Below, piece by piece: positions 23,759-33,387 of a DNA stretch of 60,891 nt. Numbering within the stretch: position 1 is the first letter of the stretch; each line of letters starts with the position of its first letter. The translations under genes were made by a program, and so were the position numbers. This DNA comes from Armatimonadota bacterium (GTDB taxonomy: Bacteria > Armatimonadota > UBA5829). The stretch lies in NCBI GenBank assembly GCA_039679645.1, contig JBDKUO010000037.1:1-60891 (forward strand). The letters are read 5' to 3'. Below the pieces are notes generated by a model. That model had not been told where the DNA came from and did not search any database. It was given only the letters and a program-made list of their open reading frames with translations.

Positions 23759-26700
23759 ATGCTGGAATCTTTAGTATCTTCAATATTACCGATCGTCGGC
23801 GCAGGCAGCGACCCTCGCAGATCACGTCGATCCCACTCCCGCAGACAGCAGACCGTCCGTGAAGACATGGGCAACTGGATATGGATACAAAGCGCCGAAA
23901 CCACCCGAAATTATTATCTCTATGCGCGCAAATTATTCGAACTGCCCGCAAAGCCTGACCGTGCAATCGTCAAAACGTGCGCGGACAGCCGGTATAAGCT
24001 CTATGTAAACGGCAAATACATCGGTAAAGGCCCCGTGCGCAGCGCAGCAGGCTGCAGTTACTATGATACATATGACATCACCGAACTGCTGACCAAAGGC
24101 AAAAACGTCATCGCGTTTCATATTACCTACTTCGGTGAGAGCACGTCTGTGTGCGTGCTCCGTAAGCCCGGCCTCATCTGCAGGGCAGAGATCGAAACAG
24201 GTGATCAGCAGCAGGAAATAGTCACCGACCAGACCTGGAAAGTGCACCGCGCATCCGACTGGACAGACCAGGGCGCTCGCATCAACGAGAACTTAGGTTT
24301 CCAGGAAATCTATGACAGCGCAGAGCGCCTGGACGGCTGGAATGAAATAAAGTTCAAAGAAAAGGGCTGGGAAGAGGCCTGCATAGTGGGCACTGCTCCA
24401 ACAATGCCATGGGGCAGGCTCATAGAGCGCGGCATCCCTCAACTTTACGAAGAAAAAGTGCTTCCCGCCTCAATAGTGGGGCTCTATAACTCACCGGACC
24501 AAAACAAGGAAACAGCGCCGCAGGCCGTGCCTGAGATCATGGCGGCATCCGAGCTTGTAGACTTGACCGCCGGAAGTGTAAAGCACCCGGAGGCGCTGCT
24601 GACCGAGGCCGGAAGCGCACAGGTCAAGACTCCGCGCGGCGACAGAGGCGTCGCTGTCATACTCGATTTCGGGCGTGAAGTCTTCGGCAATATCGAGATC
24701 GGCATAGGCGGCTCAGGCAGCGGAACTATAGATATCGGCTACAGCGAGACCCTCGAAGATGGCCGCGTAAAGCCCACACGCGGCGAGATGAAATACACAG
24801 ACCGTGTGGTCCTCAAAAAGGGACAGCTGGATTGGCAGAGCTTCGAGCCTCGCGCATTCAGATATATGCAGATCGAGTTTCGCAGGTGCTCCAGGACAGT
24901 CACGCTGGATTATATCCGGGTCAACCAGACCACTTACCCCGTCGAGCTTATCGGTGATTTCGAGTGCAGCGACAATCTCTTAAACGATATCTGGAGAATA
25001 GGCGCGTATACGGCAAAGCTCTGCATGGAAGACACATTCATCGATTCGCCATGGCAGAGCAGATCGCAGTGGTGGGCTGATGCCAGAATAGAGTCGCGCA
25101 CTGCCTACTACGCCTTTGACGACGTCAAGCTGCTGGCCCAGGGTCTCAGACAGATAGCCGACACACAGGACCGCAGCGGAGCCATAATGGGCATCTATCC
25201 CGCCTCTGAGGATAAACTTGTCCCGGACTTCGCGCTTAACTGGGTCTTTTCGATCCTGGACTATTATGCATTTTCAGATGATGCGGGACTTGTGCGCGAT
25301 CTATATCCGAATGTTCGCAGACTCATGGATTGGTTCGCTCGCTATCAGAATGATTTTGGTCTCATCGGCGAAGTGCCGGGATGGATATTTATAGACTCAG
25401 CGGACCTGGAGAGGCGCGGTGTGCTGACCTCCCTCAATTGCCTCTACTATCAGGCTCTTCGGGTGACCGCGATCCTTGCCGCTATCCAGGGTAAGGAAAA
25501 TGAGTCTGAGGATTACGGCGAATCAGCCCGCAAGCTCAGGCTGGCAATCAATAAATATCTATATTCGTCCGATAAGGGGCTGTATGCGGATTGCCTGATA
25601 GACGGCAAGCTGGCGGATAAATTCAGCAGCCAGACAAATATACTCGCCGCGCTCTTCGATATCCCAGATCACTACAGTAAGGCCGCTATCATACGCCTGT
25701 TAATGGGCGGCGTGATGCCCGAAATCAAGACACCGTATTTCACCTCCCACATGCTCGAAGTGTTCTACTCTATGGACCGCCACAAGGAAGCGCTCGATAT
25801 AATGCGTAAGAAGTGGGGACAGATCGTAAAGTCGGGTGAAGGAACATTCCCGGAGTTCTTCGGTGATGACGGCAGCAGGTGTCATGGCTGGTCCACAGGG
25901 CCTACGCGAGACCTCATCGCCGAATACGTGGGGATAAAGCCCATCCTGGGCATGCACCGGTTCTCTGTCACCCCGCACGAGGGCGATCTCGGATGGGCCA
26001 GAGGAGCCGTCGCGACCAGAACAGGACTGCTGGCGGTCGAATGGCGCTCGACACCCAGGTCGTTTACAATCGAGGCGCAGGTCCCGGACGGGCTGAAAGT
26101 GGACGTATACCCGCCCTGCCCAATGAATACCAAAGTAACGGTCAACGGCAAGGCTCACCCATCATGCCTGGTGACCCTGGGCGGTGGAAAGCATACCGTC
26201 AAAGTAACAGCCGTTCGGCCGGCGAAACCAAAGCCGCTCGACAAGCTGCCGAAACCGGTCCCTATTCCACTTGTGGAGCTGCTCGATGACCTCTCAGCCC
26301 AAGCTCGCAGGAGCCTTGGTCTCACAACAAGCCGCCATGAGAGGACCGGCGCGAAACGATCACGCATCAAGACTTCTCGCAGGTCAAAAACTGAAGAGAT
26401 GCCTGTCGAGATTCTTCCGATTCCTGAGCTTGATACATCAGTCGAAGCGAGCGAGATTATTCCAGAAATCGCTGCAGTAAGTGAAGTCGCTCCCGAGGCC
26501 GAGGCAAAGACTCGCAGGAGACGGTCCCACCGTGGAGGACGCGGTCGAAACAAGCCTGCGCCGGAGGAGACGGCAGCCGCTCAAGTGCCGGCAGAACCGG
26601 CAGCCGAGCCGATGAGTGAGCAGACCATAATCAGTGCCCAAACAGTTGAAGCAGGCGAAACGCAAGTCGTAGCCGCAGTTGAAGAGGCTCCGAAGAAGCC

Positions 26701-27148
26701 GAGTAGAAGGCGCTCACGCCGAGGGGGCAGGCGGCGCTCATCCAGGTCTCCTGAAGAGACTCAAACTCCCGCTGAGGTCCCATCAGAAGCCGAGTCTGTA
26801 GCTGAACCGGTATCAGATCAGATACCTGAACCGATTGAGATTCAAGCACCTGTTGACACTGCCGCTGAAACATCCGCGGAAGAGGCTCCCAAATCCGGCA
26901 GACGACGCTCGCATCGAGGCGGAAGAAGGCGCTCAGCAGCACAGAAACAGACCGAGCCGGATACTGAGGCTCAGCCGATGGTAGAGCCTGTTGCCGAAAC
27001 CGTGCCGGAACCAGCCCCGGAGGCATCGACCGAGGAACCGCCAAAGAAGAAACGTCGCACATATACCAGGCGCCCGAGGAAAAAGCCGAGTGAAGATGCA
27101 GAGAAAACAAATAGCTCGGAAACCTCACAAGATCAGCCTGCAGATTAA
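23759..27148 (+). CDS. GH78-type alpha-L-rhamnosidase with Arg-rich C-terminal tail
   Basis: Residues 40-820 have the layout of bacterial alpha-L-rhamnosidases: an N-terminal sandwich ('WIWIQSAETTRNYYLYARKL', 'YVNGKYIGKGPVRS', 'YDTYDITELL'), then a catalytic (alpha/alpha)6 barrel with 'DSPWQSRSQWWADARI', 'EVPGWIFID' and 'CHGWSTGPTRDLI'. The C-terminal sandwich is 'RFSVTPHEGDLGWARG'. No signal peptide is visible. The last 250 residues are unusual: four basic blocks (about residues 917, 981, 1046, 1095) built on RRRSHRGGR-like words, separated by acidic Pro/Ala/Glu spacers. A short copy, RRSRRSHSRR, also occurs at residues 20-29. The start is uncertain; an ATG at 23867 would remove that N-terminal copy. 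Confidence 0.82.
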   Translation: MLESLVSSILPIVGAGSDPRRSRRSHSRRQQTVREDMGNWIWIQSAETTRNYYLYARKLFELPAKPDRAIVKTCADSRYKLYVNGKYIGKGPVRSAAGCSYYDTYDITELLTKGKNVIAFHITYFGESTSVCVLRKPGLICRAEIETGDQQQEIVTDQTWKVHRASDWTDQGARINENLGFQEIYDSAERLDGWNEIKFKEKGWEEACIVGTAPTMPWGRLIERGIPQLYEEKVLPASIVGLYNSPDQNKETAPQAVPEIMAASELVDLTAGSVKHPEALLTEAGSAQVKTPRGDRGVAVILDFGREVFGNIEIGIGGSGSGTIDIGYSETLEDGRVKPTRGEMKYTDRVVLKKGQLDWQSFEPRAFRYMQIEFRRCSRTVTLDYIRVNQTTYPVELIGDFECSDNLLNDIWRIGAYTAKLCMEDTFIDSPWQSRSQWWADARIESRTAYYAFDDVKLLAQGLRQIADTQDRSGAIMGIYPASEDKLVPDFALNWVFSILDYYAFSDDAGLVRDLYPNVRRLMDWFARYQNDFGLIGEVPGWIFIDSADLERRGVLTSLNCLYYQALRVTAILAAIQGKENESEDYGESARKLRLAINKYLYSSDKGLYADCLIDGKLADKFSSQTNILAALFDIPDHYSKAAIIRLLMGGVMPEIKTPYFTSHMLEVFYSMDRHKEALDIMRKKWGQIVKSGEGTFPEFFGDDGSRCHGWSTGPTRDLIAEYVGIKPILGMHRFSVTPHEGDLGWARGAVATRTGLLAVEWRSTPRSFTIEAQVPDGLKVDVYPPCPMNTKVTVNGKAHPSCLVTLGGGKHTVKVTAVRPAKPKPLDKLPKPVPIPLVELLDDLSAQARRSLGLTTSRHERTGAKRSRIKTSRRSKTEEMPVEILPIPELDTSVEASEIIPEIAAVSEVAPEAEAKTRRRRSHRGGRGRNKPAPEETAAAQVPAEPAAEPMSEQTIISAQTVEAGETQVVAAVEEAPKKPSRRRSRRGGRRRSSRSPEETQTPAEVPSEAESVAEPVSDQIPEPIEIQAPVDTAAETSAEEAPKSGRRRSHRGGRRRSAAQKQTEPDTEAQPMVEPVAETVPEPAPEASTEEPPKKKRRTYTRRPRKKPSEDAEKTNSSETSQDQPAD

Positions 27149-27151
27149 TGA

Positions 27152-27186
27152 TGTATGGGACGCAAATTGAATCTGCGCCCCATACA
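27152..27186. terminator. Bidirectional terminator hairpin
   Basis: TGTATGGGACGCA (27152-27164) pairs with TGCGCCCCATACA (27174-27186) with one mismatch. It fills the 41-bp gap between the convergent GH78 and methyltransferase genes. Confidence 0.65.
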
Positions 27187-27189
27187 CAC

Positions 27190-27990
27190 TCAGCTCTTTC
27201 TGGCCCAGAATGTAGTCCGATCCAGCGAATCTTCATACGGAGCATCATTGTTATTGCCGAAGTGCTTTTCAATAACAAAACCATATTTTTGAAGCCACTC
27301 GCGCACTTCGTACGTGCTTATTGGATGCTTCTGCTGGACGGCCTCCTTGGTTTTAACGTTTCCATCCGGGCTGGTCGCAATAATCCTGCGTTTGGCGCGC
27401 CATAACCTCTTTGGAGCGTCAAACCAGATAGTTTCACTCTCCCATTCGAGGCAAGTGCCGTCTGAGCAGGTCCAACTGCCGATTATTCCTGAATGTCGTC
27501 CGGGCTGCCTCCAAGACTCTGCCAAATCACCTTCCATGTGGTCGCTGTCATAATAGAGATATCCGCCGGGCTCAAGCGAATTAGCTGCTGAGGCAATGCA
27601 GCCCTCCTGTTCCTCCGGCGTGGCAAGCTCATAAAAACAGTTTCCGCCCAGTATCACCATGTCAAAACCCTGCGGCCATGTATACTCGGTAACATCAGCC
27701 TCGATAAATGATACCCTGCCGTATATCTCCTGAGACAGCGCCATTGCTTTGCGTCTGGCTCTATTCAGAAAAGCCTTTGATCTATCGATTCCAACCAACT
27801 CATGACCGTCCTGTGCAAGTGGAATCAGTATTCGACCCGTGCCGCAGAAAGGTTCCAGAATCCTTAAATTTCTGCGCTCACCGATCAGCCTGCGGATCTG
27901 CACAACATCATCAACGCCGCGCTGAGTAAAGTCATACCACTGGGCTATATGCCGATCCAAGTCATACCAGTTAACCTCATTGTTACTCAA
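27190..27990 (-). CDS. SAM-dependent class I methyltransferase
   Basis: A 266-residue cytoplasmic methyltransferase. The SAM-binding motif I is 'LRILEPFCGTGRILIPLAQD', followed by 'HELVGIDRSKAFLNRAR' (motif II acidic residue) and 'VSFIEADVTEY'. The C-terminal half contains 'SLEPGGYLYYDSDHMEGD' (post-I beta strand). It is a small-molecule type (methyltransferase-11/25-like); the substrate cannot be told. It stands alone, convergent with the GH78 gene. Confidence 0.85.
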   Translation of the reverse strand: MSNNEVNWYDLDRHIAQWYDFTQRGVDDVVQIRRLIGERRNLRILEPFCGTGRILIPLAQDGHELVGIDRSKAFLNRARRKAMALSQEIYGRVSFIEADVTEYTWPQGFDMVILGGNCFYELATPEEQEGCIASAANSLEPGGYLYYDSDHMEGDLAESWRQPGRHSGIIGSWTCSDGTCLEWESETIWFDAPKRLWRAKRRIIATSPDGNVKTKEAVQQKHPISTYEVREWLQKYGFVIEKHFGNNNDAPYEDSLDRTTFWARKS

Positions 27991-28145
27991 TTCCTAGTCT
28001 CCTTTGACTCACTGCCCTCCAACTATATAGAGTGAAAGCCACGTCTGGATAAAATCATCACCGAAGGGAAAACGGCAGCCGAGCGTGAAGATACCTATAC
28101 GGTAAATGGGTATATAGTCGGGAACAAACTTTTGGAGGCAGGCAA

Positions 28146-30863
28146 TTGAGAAGAACCAACCGGTTTATTGTTCTTACGATCATATTTCAGGCTCTGGCGA
28201 TATCGTGCGCTTGGGGACAGACATCAGGCGTTGTCGAGACAAAACTCGACAATGGTCTCGTTGTGCTCACCAAAGAGGTGCATTCTGCGCCTGTGTTCAC
28301 CGCGCAGGTATGGTTCAAGGTCGGCTCGCGCAATGAGCACACCGGCATCACCGGAATCTCTCACATGCTCGAGCACATGCTCTTCAACTCCAGCAAGAAC
28401 TATAAAAAGGGCGAGATCAGCGCCATGATCCGCACGCGCGGCGGTATCGAAAATGCCGCCACCTGGACGGACTTCACATACTACTGGCAGCTCCTCTCCA
28501 GTGAAAACCTCGACTTCTCGATGAAGACTCTTGCCGAGCGAGTCGGCAACGCCCTGCTGCTCAAGAACGAGTTCGCAAACGAGCGCACGGTAGTCCTTTC
28601 AGAACTTCAAGGCGATGAAAACAACCCCGGCTGGCTTGTCTATCGCGACAATATGTCGACTGCTTTTATGGCTCACCCGTACCAGTGGCCGGTAATCGGC
28701 TGGGAATCGGATGTGAGAAATATAGACGTGAGTCAGCTTCGCGCATATTATCACTCATATTATTACCCCAATAACGCGACCCTTGTCCTGGTCGGCGATT
28801 TCAACACTCAAAAAACTCTGGCTCTCGTAAAGAAATATTTTGGAGGCAAGCCCAGAAAACAGCTCCCCAGACCTTTATACACAACCGAACCGCCTCAGAA
28901 AGGCGAGCGCGATGTGGTTATCAGACAGGAGGGCAGCGCCCAGAGAATCATTCTGACCTATCATATCCCATCCATCACCGACCCCGATTCATATCCGCTG
29001 ATGGTCCTGGACCAGGTGTTGAGCGGCGGCAGAGCGAGCCGACTTTACCAGTCTATGGTCGAGACCGGGCTGGCGACCTCCGCCTGGTCGAATGCGAGTC
29101 TTCGCAAAGACCCATGCCTCTTCTTTGTTGGAGCGACCGCGCGAAACGGTGTCAACGCGGACTCGCTTGAAAAAGAGCTGATAAACCAGATCGATAAACT
29201 CAAATCGACTCTGCCTACAGATGAAGAGATGCAGGCTGCTAAAAACCAGCTTGAAGCATACGTGATCTTTCAAAATGACAGCGTCTCTGACCAGGGCGAA
29301 CAGCTCGGTTACTATAACACTGTCGCAGGCTGGCATTACCTTGAGACTCTAGTCCCTCGGATAAAGGCCGTAACAGCCAATCAGGTGCAGGCAGTGGCTC
29401 AGAAATATCTGGCAACGGACAACATGACCAAAGCGACATTTATTCCGACAAACGGCTCCACAGGTGGCGGCAACAGCGCGCCGGCAGGCCCAATGCATTA
29501 TGAGCGCATGCCCGATCTGTGTCATTATACCTCGGGCACAGCGGTTGAAACCGCGGCAACAAGGCCTTCGCCGACTAAAAACACAGTAAGCAAAAGTATA
29601 ACGCGGCCTTATAGGACAGTGCTGCCTAACGGCCTGGTCGTAATAGTGCAGGAAAACCACTCCAACCCGACTGTCGCGATCTCAGGCTATATCAAAGCCG
29701 GCAGTTATTTCGATCCAAAAGAAAAAGGCGGAACGGCTGCGCTTGTGGCGGATATGGTCGGCAGAGGGACAAAGACACGCTCGGCTCTTGATCTGGCAAA
29801 ACAGGTGGAGTATGTTGGGGCGAATATCGACACTTCGGCCGAAGTCGAGTCTATGGACTTTAGCGCCAAATCGCTTACCAAAGACTTTCCACTAATACTC
29901 GATATCCTCTCCGATGAGTTCCGCAATGCCAATTTCCCGCAGGACCAGTTTGAAAAGGCCGTCAGTGAAAAGGCATCTGCCCTTGAGCAGAGCAAAGAGT
30001 CCCCGGAGTCCATGGCATATCGTGCGTTTTATAATAATGTTTTCCCGGAGGGTCACCCATATCATGAGCTGACAGTCGATCAGGCTCAGCAGGAGCTCAA
30101 AAACATCACCAAAAGCGATCTGATAAGCTTCTATAACTCCTATTATCGGCCCGACACGACAATCATCACGATCGTTGGTGATGTGACCGGCCTGCAGGCC
30201 ACCGAGATGATCAAGAAATACTTCGGTGACTGGAACGCGACCGGTCCCACCCCAGTAATCGATATCCCGACTATCCAGCCGCAGACTCAAGCCAAGAAAA
30301 CAGTGATCACAATGGCGGACAAGAGCGAGGTGGATGTGCTCTACGGCTACGCTCTAGGAGTAAAACGCTCTGACCCCGACTTCTACGCGCTGCGGGTCAT
30401 GAACCAGGTGCTTGGCGGAGGTGGAGCGCTCGGCAGTATCCTGGGAACTGAAATTCGCGAAAAGCGCGGGCTTGTTTACAACGTGTATTCGACTTTCGAC
30501 GCCACTCTGGGCGCGGGTCCGTGGTATGTCTATCTGGGGACCAACCCCAAAAACGCCGACCAGGCAATTAGCGTACTCAAAGCTGAGATAGAGAAGATGA
30601 AAAAGAACGGCGTGCCCAAGGATAAGTTCATCCAGGCGAGAAACTTCATCATAGGCGTCTTCCCGATTGCTCTGGAAACCAACGAGGGCGTCGCTCGCAC
30701 ACTCCTGAACGCTGAGTTCTACGGCCTGGGTATGGACTATCTGCAAAACTACTCTAAGATATATCGCTCGGTAACACTCGATCAGGTGAACGCAGCCGCA
30801 AGGAAGTATCTGCATCCAGATAACGGGACTCTGGTAATCGCCGGGCCGTATCAAGAAAAGTAA
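28146..30863 (+). CDS. Exported M16-family zinc protease, two fused M16 units
   Basis: A 905-residue protein with a signal peptide (residues 1-24). The TTG start lies seven bases after GGAGG. The first M16 unit (residues about 30-450) has the inverted zinc motif HxxEH in 'ISHMLEHMLFNSS', with the downstream Glu in 'ERTVVLSELQGDEN', so it is probably active. The second unit (about 495-905) keeps the fold ('RTVLPNGLVVIVQENHSNP') but has 'VADMVGRGTKTRS' where HxxEH is expected, so it is a non-catalytic half. The two would form a clamshell chamber for peptides in the periplasm. The linker between them contains an in-frame palindromic repeat (29541-29577). Confidence 0.92.
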   Translation: MRRTNRFIVLTIIFQALAISCAWGQTSGVVETKLDNGLVVLTKEVHSAPVFTAQVWFKVGSRNEHTGITGISHMLEHMLFNSSKNYKKGEISAMIRTRGGIENAATWTDFTYYWQLLSSENLDFSMKTLAERVGNALLLKNEFANERTVVLSELQGDENNPGWLVYRDNMSTAFMAHPYQWPVIGWESDVRNIDVSQLRAYYHSYYYPNNATLVLVGDFNTQKTLALVKKYFGGKPRKQLPRPLYTTEPPQKGERDVVIRQEGSAQRIILTYHIPSITDPDSYPLMVLDQVLSGGRASRLYQSMVETGLATSAWSNASLRKDPCLFFVGATARNGVNADSLEKELINQIDKLKSTLPTDEEMQAAKNQLEAYVIFQNDSVSDQGEQLGYYNTVAGWHYLETLVPRIKAVTANQVQAVAQKYLATDNMTKATFIPTNGSTGGGNSAPAGPMHYERMPDLCHYTSGTAVETAATRPSPTKNTVSKSITRPYRTVLPNGLVVIVQENHSNPTVAISGYIKAGSYFDPKEKGGTAALVADMVGRGTKTRSALDLAKQVEYVGANIDTSAEVESMDFSAKSLTKDFPLILDILSDEFRNANFPQDQFEKAVSEKASALEQSKESPESMAYRAFYNNVFPEGHPYHELTVDQAQQELKNITKSDLISFYNSYYRPDTTIITIVGDVTGLQATEMIKKYFGDWNATGPTPVIDIPTIQPQTQAKKTVITMADKSEVDVLYGYALGVKRSDPDFYALRVMNQVLGGGGALGSILGTEIREKRGLVYNVYSTFDATLGAGPWYVYLGTNPKNADQAISVLKAEIEKMKKNGVPKDKFIQARNFIIGVFPIALETNEGVARTLLNAEFYGLGMDYLQNYSKIYRSVTLDQVNAAARKYLHPDNGTLVIAGPYQEK
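29541..29577. repeat. Palindromic element read in frame inside the M16 protease linker
   Basis: GCGGTTGAAACCGC (a hairpin) followed by GGCAACAAGGCCTTCGCC. The same sequence, with 12 extra bases (four codons), occurs at 57559-57608. Here it encodes the linker residues AVETAATRPSPTK between the two M16 domains. Confidence 0.65.
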
Positions 30864-30925
30864 AATGTCCTGGGTCAGGACTTCCGTATCGTGACCCAAT
30901 ATCTAGCAGTCAACGGAGGTATGTT

Positions 30926-31615
30926 ATGAACGAACGATTATTATTGATGAACTGTGTGCTGGCTCTTTTGACGATGTGCTGCTGCGCGTTCGCATCCGGC
31001 GGAGAAAAGGTAGATAGTGGATATATCATGCTGCCACAACCGCAAATGGACACCAAAGTTACTGTTGAGCAAGCGATAAAACAGCGGCGGTCCGTGCGCA
31101 CCTACGCATCCGAACCGATCAGCATGGATCAGGTATCACAACTATTGTGGGCGGCTCAGGGAATTACCGATCCGGCGACAGGCCATCGCACGGCGCCTTC
31201 GGCCATGGCTACTTATCCGCTGGCGGTATACCTGGTAGCGGCAAATGTAAAAGACCTGGCTGCAGGCGTCTACGAATATATACCCGAAGGGCACAAGCTG
31301 AAGCTGATCAAACAGGGTGACCAGCGTGCCAACATCGGCAGCCAGCCCCAGATGATAAATGCCCCCGCGTTATTTGTCTATATTGCCGATTACAAAGTCA
31401 CCGGCGAGAAGTTCGGTGCGGACAAAGCCAAAGAGTTTGCCTGCATAGAAGTCGGCCACTCGGCGCAAAACGTGCTGCTTGAAGAAGTCGCTCTCGGCCT
31501 TATCGGTGTGGGAATGGCCGGGTTCGATCAAGCAAAGATCGCGGCTACACTCGGCCTCGCAAAAAACCAGGAGCCGCTCTACATCGTGTCGGCAGGGAAA
31601 AAGCTCTACCACTGA
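30926..31615 (+). CDS. Exported SagB-type nitroreductase-family oxidoreductase
   Basis: A 229-residue flavoprotein of the SagB/ThcOx branch of the nitroreductase family. The motif region 'VEQAIKQRRSVRTYASEPIS', 'QVSQLLWAAQGIT' and 'APSAMATYPLAVYLV' is characteristic. An N-terminal signal sequence ('LLLMNCVLALLTMCCCAFAS') suggests export or lipid anchoring through one of its Cys residues. The physiological substrate is unknown; SagB relatives oxidise azolines in peptide natural products, but no precursor or cyclodehydratase gene is present here. The ATG follows GGAGG. Confidence 0.85.
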   Translation: MNERLLLMNCVLALLTMCCCAFASGGEKVDSGYIMLPQPQMDTKVTVEQAIKQRRSVRTYASEPISMDQVSQLLWAAQGITDPATGHRTAPSAMATYPLAVYLVAANVKDLAAGVYEYIPEGHKLKLIKQGDQRANIGSQPQMINAPALFVYIADYKVTGEKFGADKAKEFACIEVGHSAQNVLLEEVALGLIGVGMAGFDQAKIAATLGLAKNQEPLYIVSAGKKLYH

Positions 31616-31736
31616 GACTGCAAAACCTAATCATATAGTCTGGCACAACCGATAATTGATCATATTGAGCACTTGGTAAACCGGTTCTTGGTGCAGCTGT
31701 TATACCGCCGGGTTTGACCTGCGACAGAGGTGTCGT

Positions 31737-33233
31737 TTGTATTCCGTCAGAGCGCGTATATTACTCCTATCACTTGTGCTGGCCGGACTGCTGATCTTTA
31801 TGATCGGTTCAGGGCATTGGCACCAATCTGTACAGTTGGAAGCAATCCGGGATGCCGCCAAAATAAGTCATTCGGCCCTGACGGCGGAACTGGCTAACCA
31901 AGCAAGCCAAGGCAGCCGCACTCTTATAGCATTTGATACCTTTGTAATTTTTATTGCGTCTGTTCTCTACGTCAGCCTCAATCACTGGATTAGCCGCCCA
32001 ATTAAAGCTCTGTCGAATTCCATGACCACGCAATCGATGGAGCCTTTGTGTGTGCTCGATCATGACCGGAGCGAGTTCGGAGAGTTTGCCTCGCTCATAC
32101 GCAGGTATATTCAACAGTCGGCAGACCTTAAAACAATACTTGATTCGATCCTGATTGGAATTGTAATTATTGACGCTGATACACATGAGATAATTGATGC
32201 AAACCCGACTGTCGCGGACATGATCGGCGCATCAAAAGAAGAAATAATCGGACATGAGTGCCATCATTTTATCTGCCCTGCTCAGAAGGGCAAGTGCCCT
32301 GTCACAGATCTCGGGCAGACCGTGGACTACTCATCCGAACGGGTCTGCCTGACAGCCGATGGAGCAAAAGTTCCTATTCTGAAGACAGTTGTGCCAATCA
32401 CACTACACGGCAGAAAGTGTCTGCTTGAAAACTTCATCGATATCCGTAAGCACAAGGAAGTCGAAGAAAAACTGAGGCTGGCAAAGGAAACTGCAGAGGC
32501 TGCAAGTCAGGCCAAGAGTGAATTCCTTACCAATATAAGTCATGAAATCCGCACGCCGATGAACGGCATAATAGGCATGACCCAATTGGCCCTCGACACA
32601 CAACTTACGGATGAACAGCGTGATTATCTGCAGGACGTAAAATGTTCCGCCGATACACTGCTGTCCCTGATAAATAATATCCTCGACTTTTCCAAAATAG
32701 AAGCCGGCAAGCAAGAGTTGGAATCAATCGATTTCAGCCTAAGGAATGTGCTGGAGGATACGATTGCCTGCTTTGCTGCCAAAGCGGATGCCAAGGGTCT
32801 GAAACTGACCCGGCAAGTCACTGATGATGTGCCCAATAACCTTGTCGGCGACCTTGTGCGATTGCGCCAGGTTATGATGATCCTTGTGGCAAATGCAATC
32901 AAGTTTACCGAATGCGGCAAGATTGCGGTAAATGCTGAAACAGAAACCACATCCGGCAAGGAAACAACGCTGCACTTCACGATATCCGATACAGGCATTG
33001 GCATCCCTGCTGAAAAACAGAAAAAAATCTTTCTCCCGTTCGAACAGGCCGATGGTTCATTGACCAGAAACTACGGTGGCACTGGACTTGGTCTGGCAAT
33101 CGCACACGACCTTGTGCAGCTTATGGGCGGACGCATATGGGTTGAAAGTGAAGTCGGCAAAGGTTCGACGTTCCACTTTACAATCGTTTTCGATCTGCCT
33201 TCCTCCAATCTGCTGGATCAGAAAGCGGCTTAA
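31737..33233 (+). CDS. Membrane-bound PAS sensor histidine kinase
   Basis: A 498-residue kinase. Two membrane segments (residues about 5-25 and 62-80) border a very short outside loop. A PAS domain spans about residues 125-235. It includes an unusual Cys/His cluster, '[18 protein letters not shown]', plus 'SERVCL', which could bind a metal or sense redox. Then come a HisKA domain with the phosphorylated His in '[20 protein letters not shown]' (about residue 267) and an HATPase domain with '[13 protein letters not shown]' and '[20 protein letters not shown]'. No receiver domain is attached and no response regulator lies nearby. The TTG start follows AGAGG by six bases. Confidence 0.92.
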   Translation: MYSVRARILLLSLVLAGLLIFMIGSGHWHQSVQLEAIRDAAKISHSALTAELANQASQGSRTLIAFDTFVIFIASVLYVSLNHWISRPIKALSNSMTTQSMEPLCVLDHDRSEFGEFASLIRRYIQQSADLKTILDSILIGIVIIDADTHEIIDANPTVADMIGASKEEIIGHECHHFICPAQKGKCPVTDLGQTVDYSSERVCLTADGAKVPILKTVVPITLHGRKCLLENFIDIRKHKEVEEKLRLAKETAEAASQAKSEFLTNISHEIRTPMNGIIGMTQLALDTQLTDEQRDYLQDVKCSADTLLSLINNILDFSKIEAGKQELESIDFSLRNVLEDTIACFAAKADAKGLKLTRQVTDDVPNNLVGDLVRLRQVMMILVANAIKFTECGKIAVNAETETTSGKETTLHFTISDTGIGIPAEKQKKIFLPFEQADGSLTRNYGGTGLGLAIAHDLVQLMGGRIWVESEVGKGSTFHFTIVFDLPSSNLLDQKAA

Positions 33234-33241
33234 ACGGGAGT

Positions 33242-33372
33242 GAGTTCAGTTATACGCGCATTATGATTGTATTGTAGCATGGGATTTCCTTTTCGCCGAT
33301 TTTCCTTCTCCTACAATAAGCGAGAAAATCGGCGAAAAAACAGCGGGCAATTTTTCCCGTATAACTGAGCTC
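33242..33372. repeat. Nested inverted-repeat element between convergent genes
   Basis: The outer arms, 33242-33256 and 33358-33372, match at 14 of 15 positions (core CAGTTATACG). The inner arms, TTTTCGCCGATTTTC (33290-33304) and GAAAATCGGCGAAAA (33324-33338), match perfectly. The element exactly fills the gap between the histidine kinase stop and the AraC gene stop. It could be a small non-autonomous mobile element or a strong bidirectional transcription barrier. Confidence 0.6.
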
Positions 33373-33387
33373 TTTCTTAAACGGTTC

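Noticed and set aside
30926-31615. Peptide natural-product cluster around the SagB-type oxidoreductase
   Set aside because: No cyclodehydratase, precursor peptide or dedicated transporter lies nearby; the neighbours are an M16 protease and an orphan kinase.
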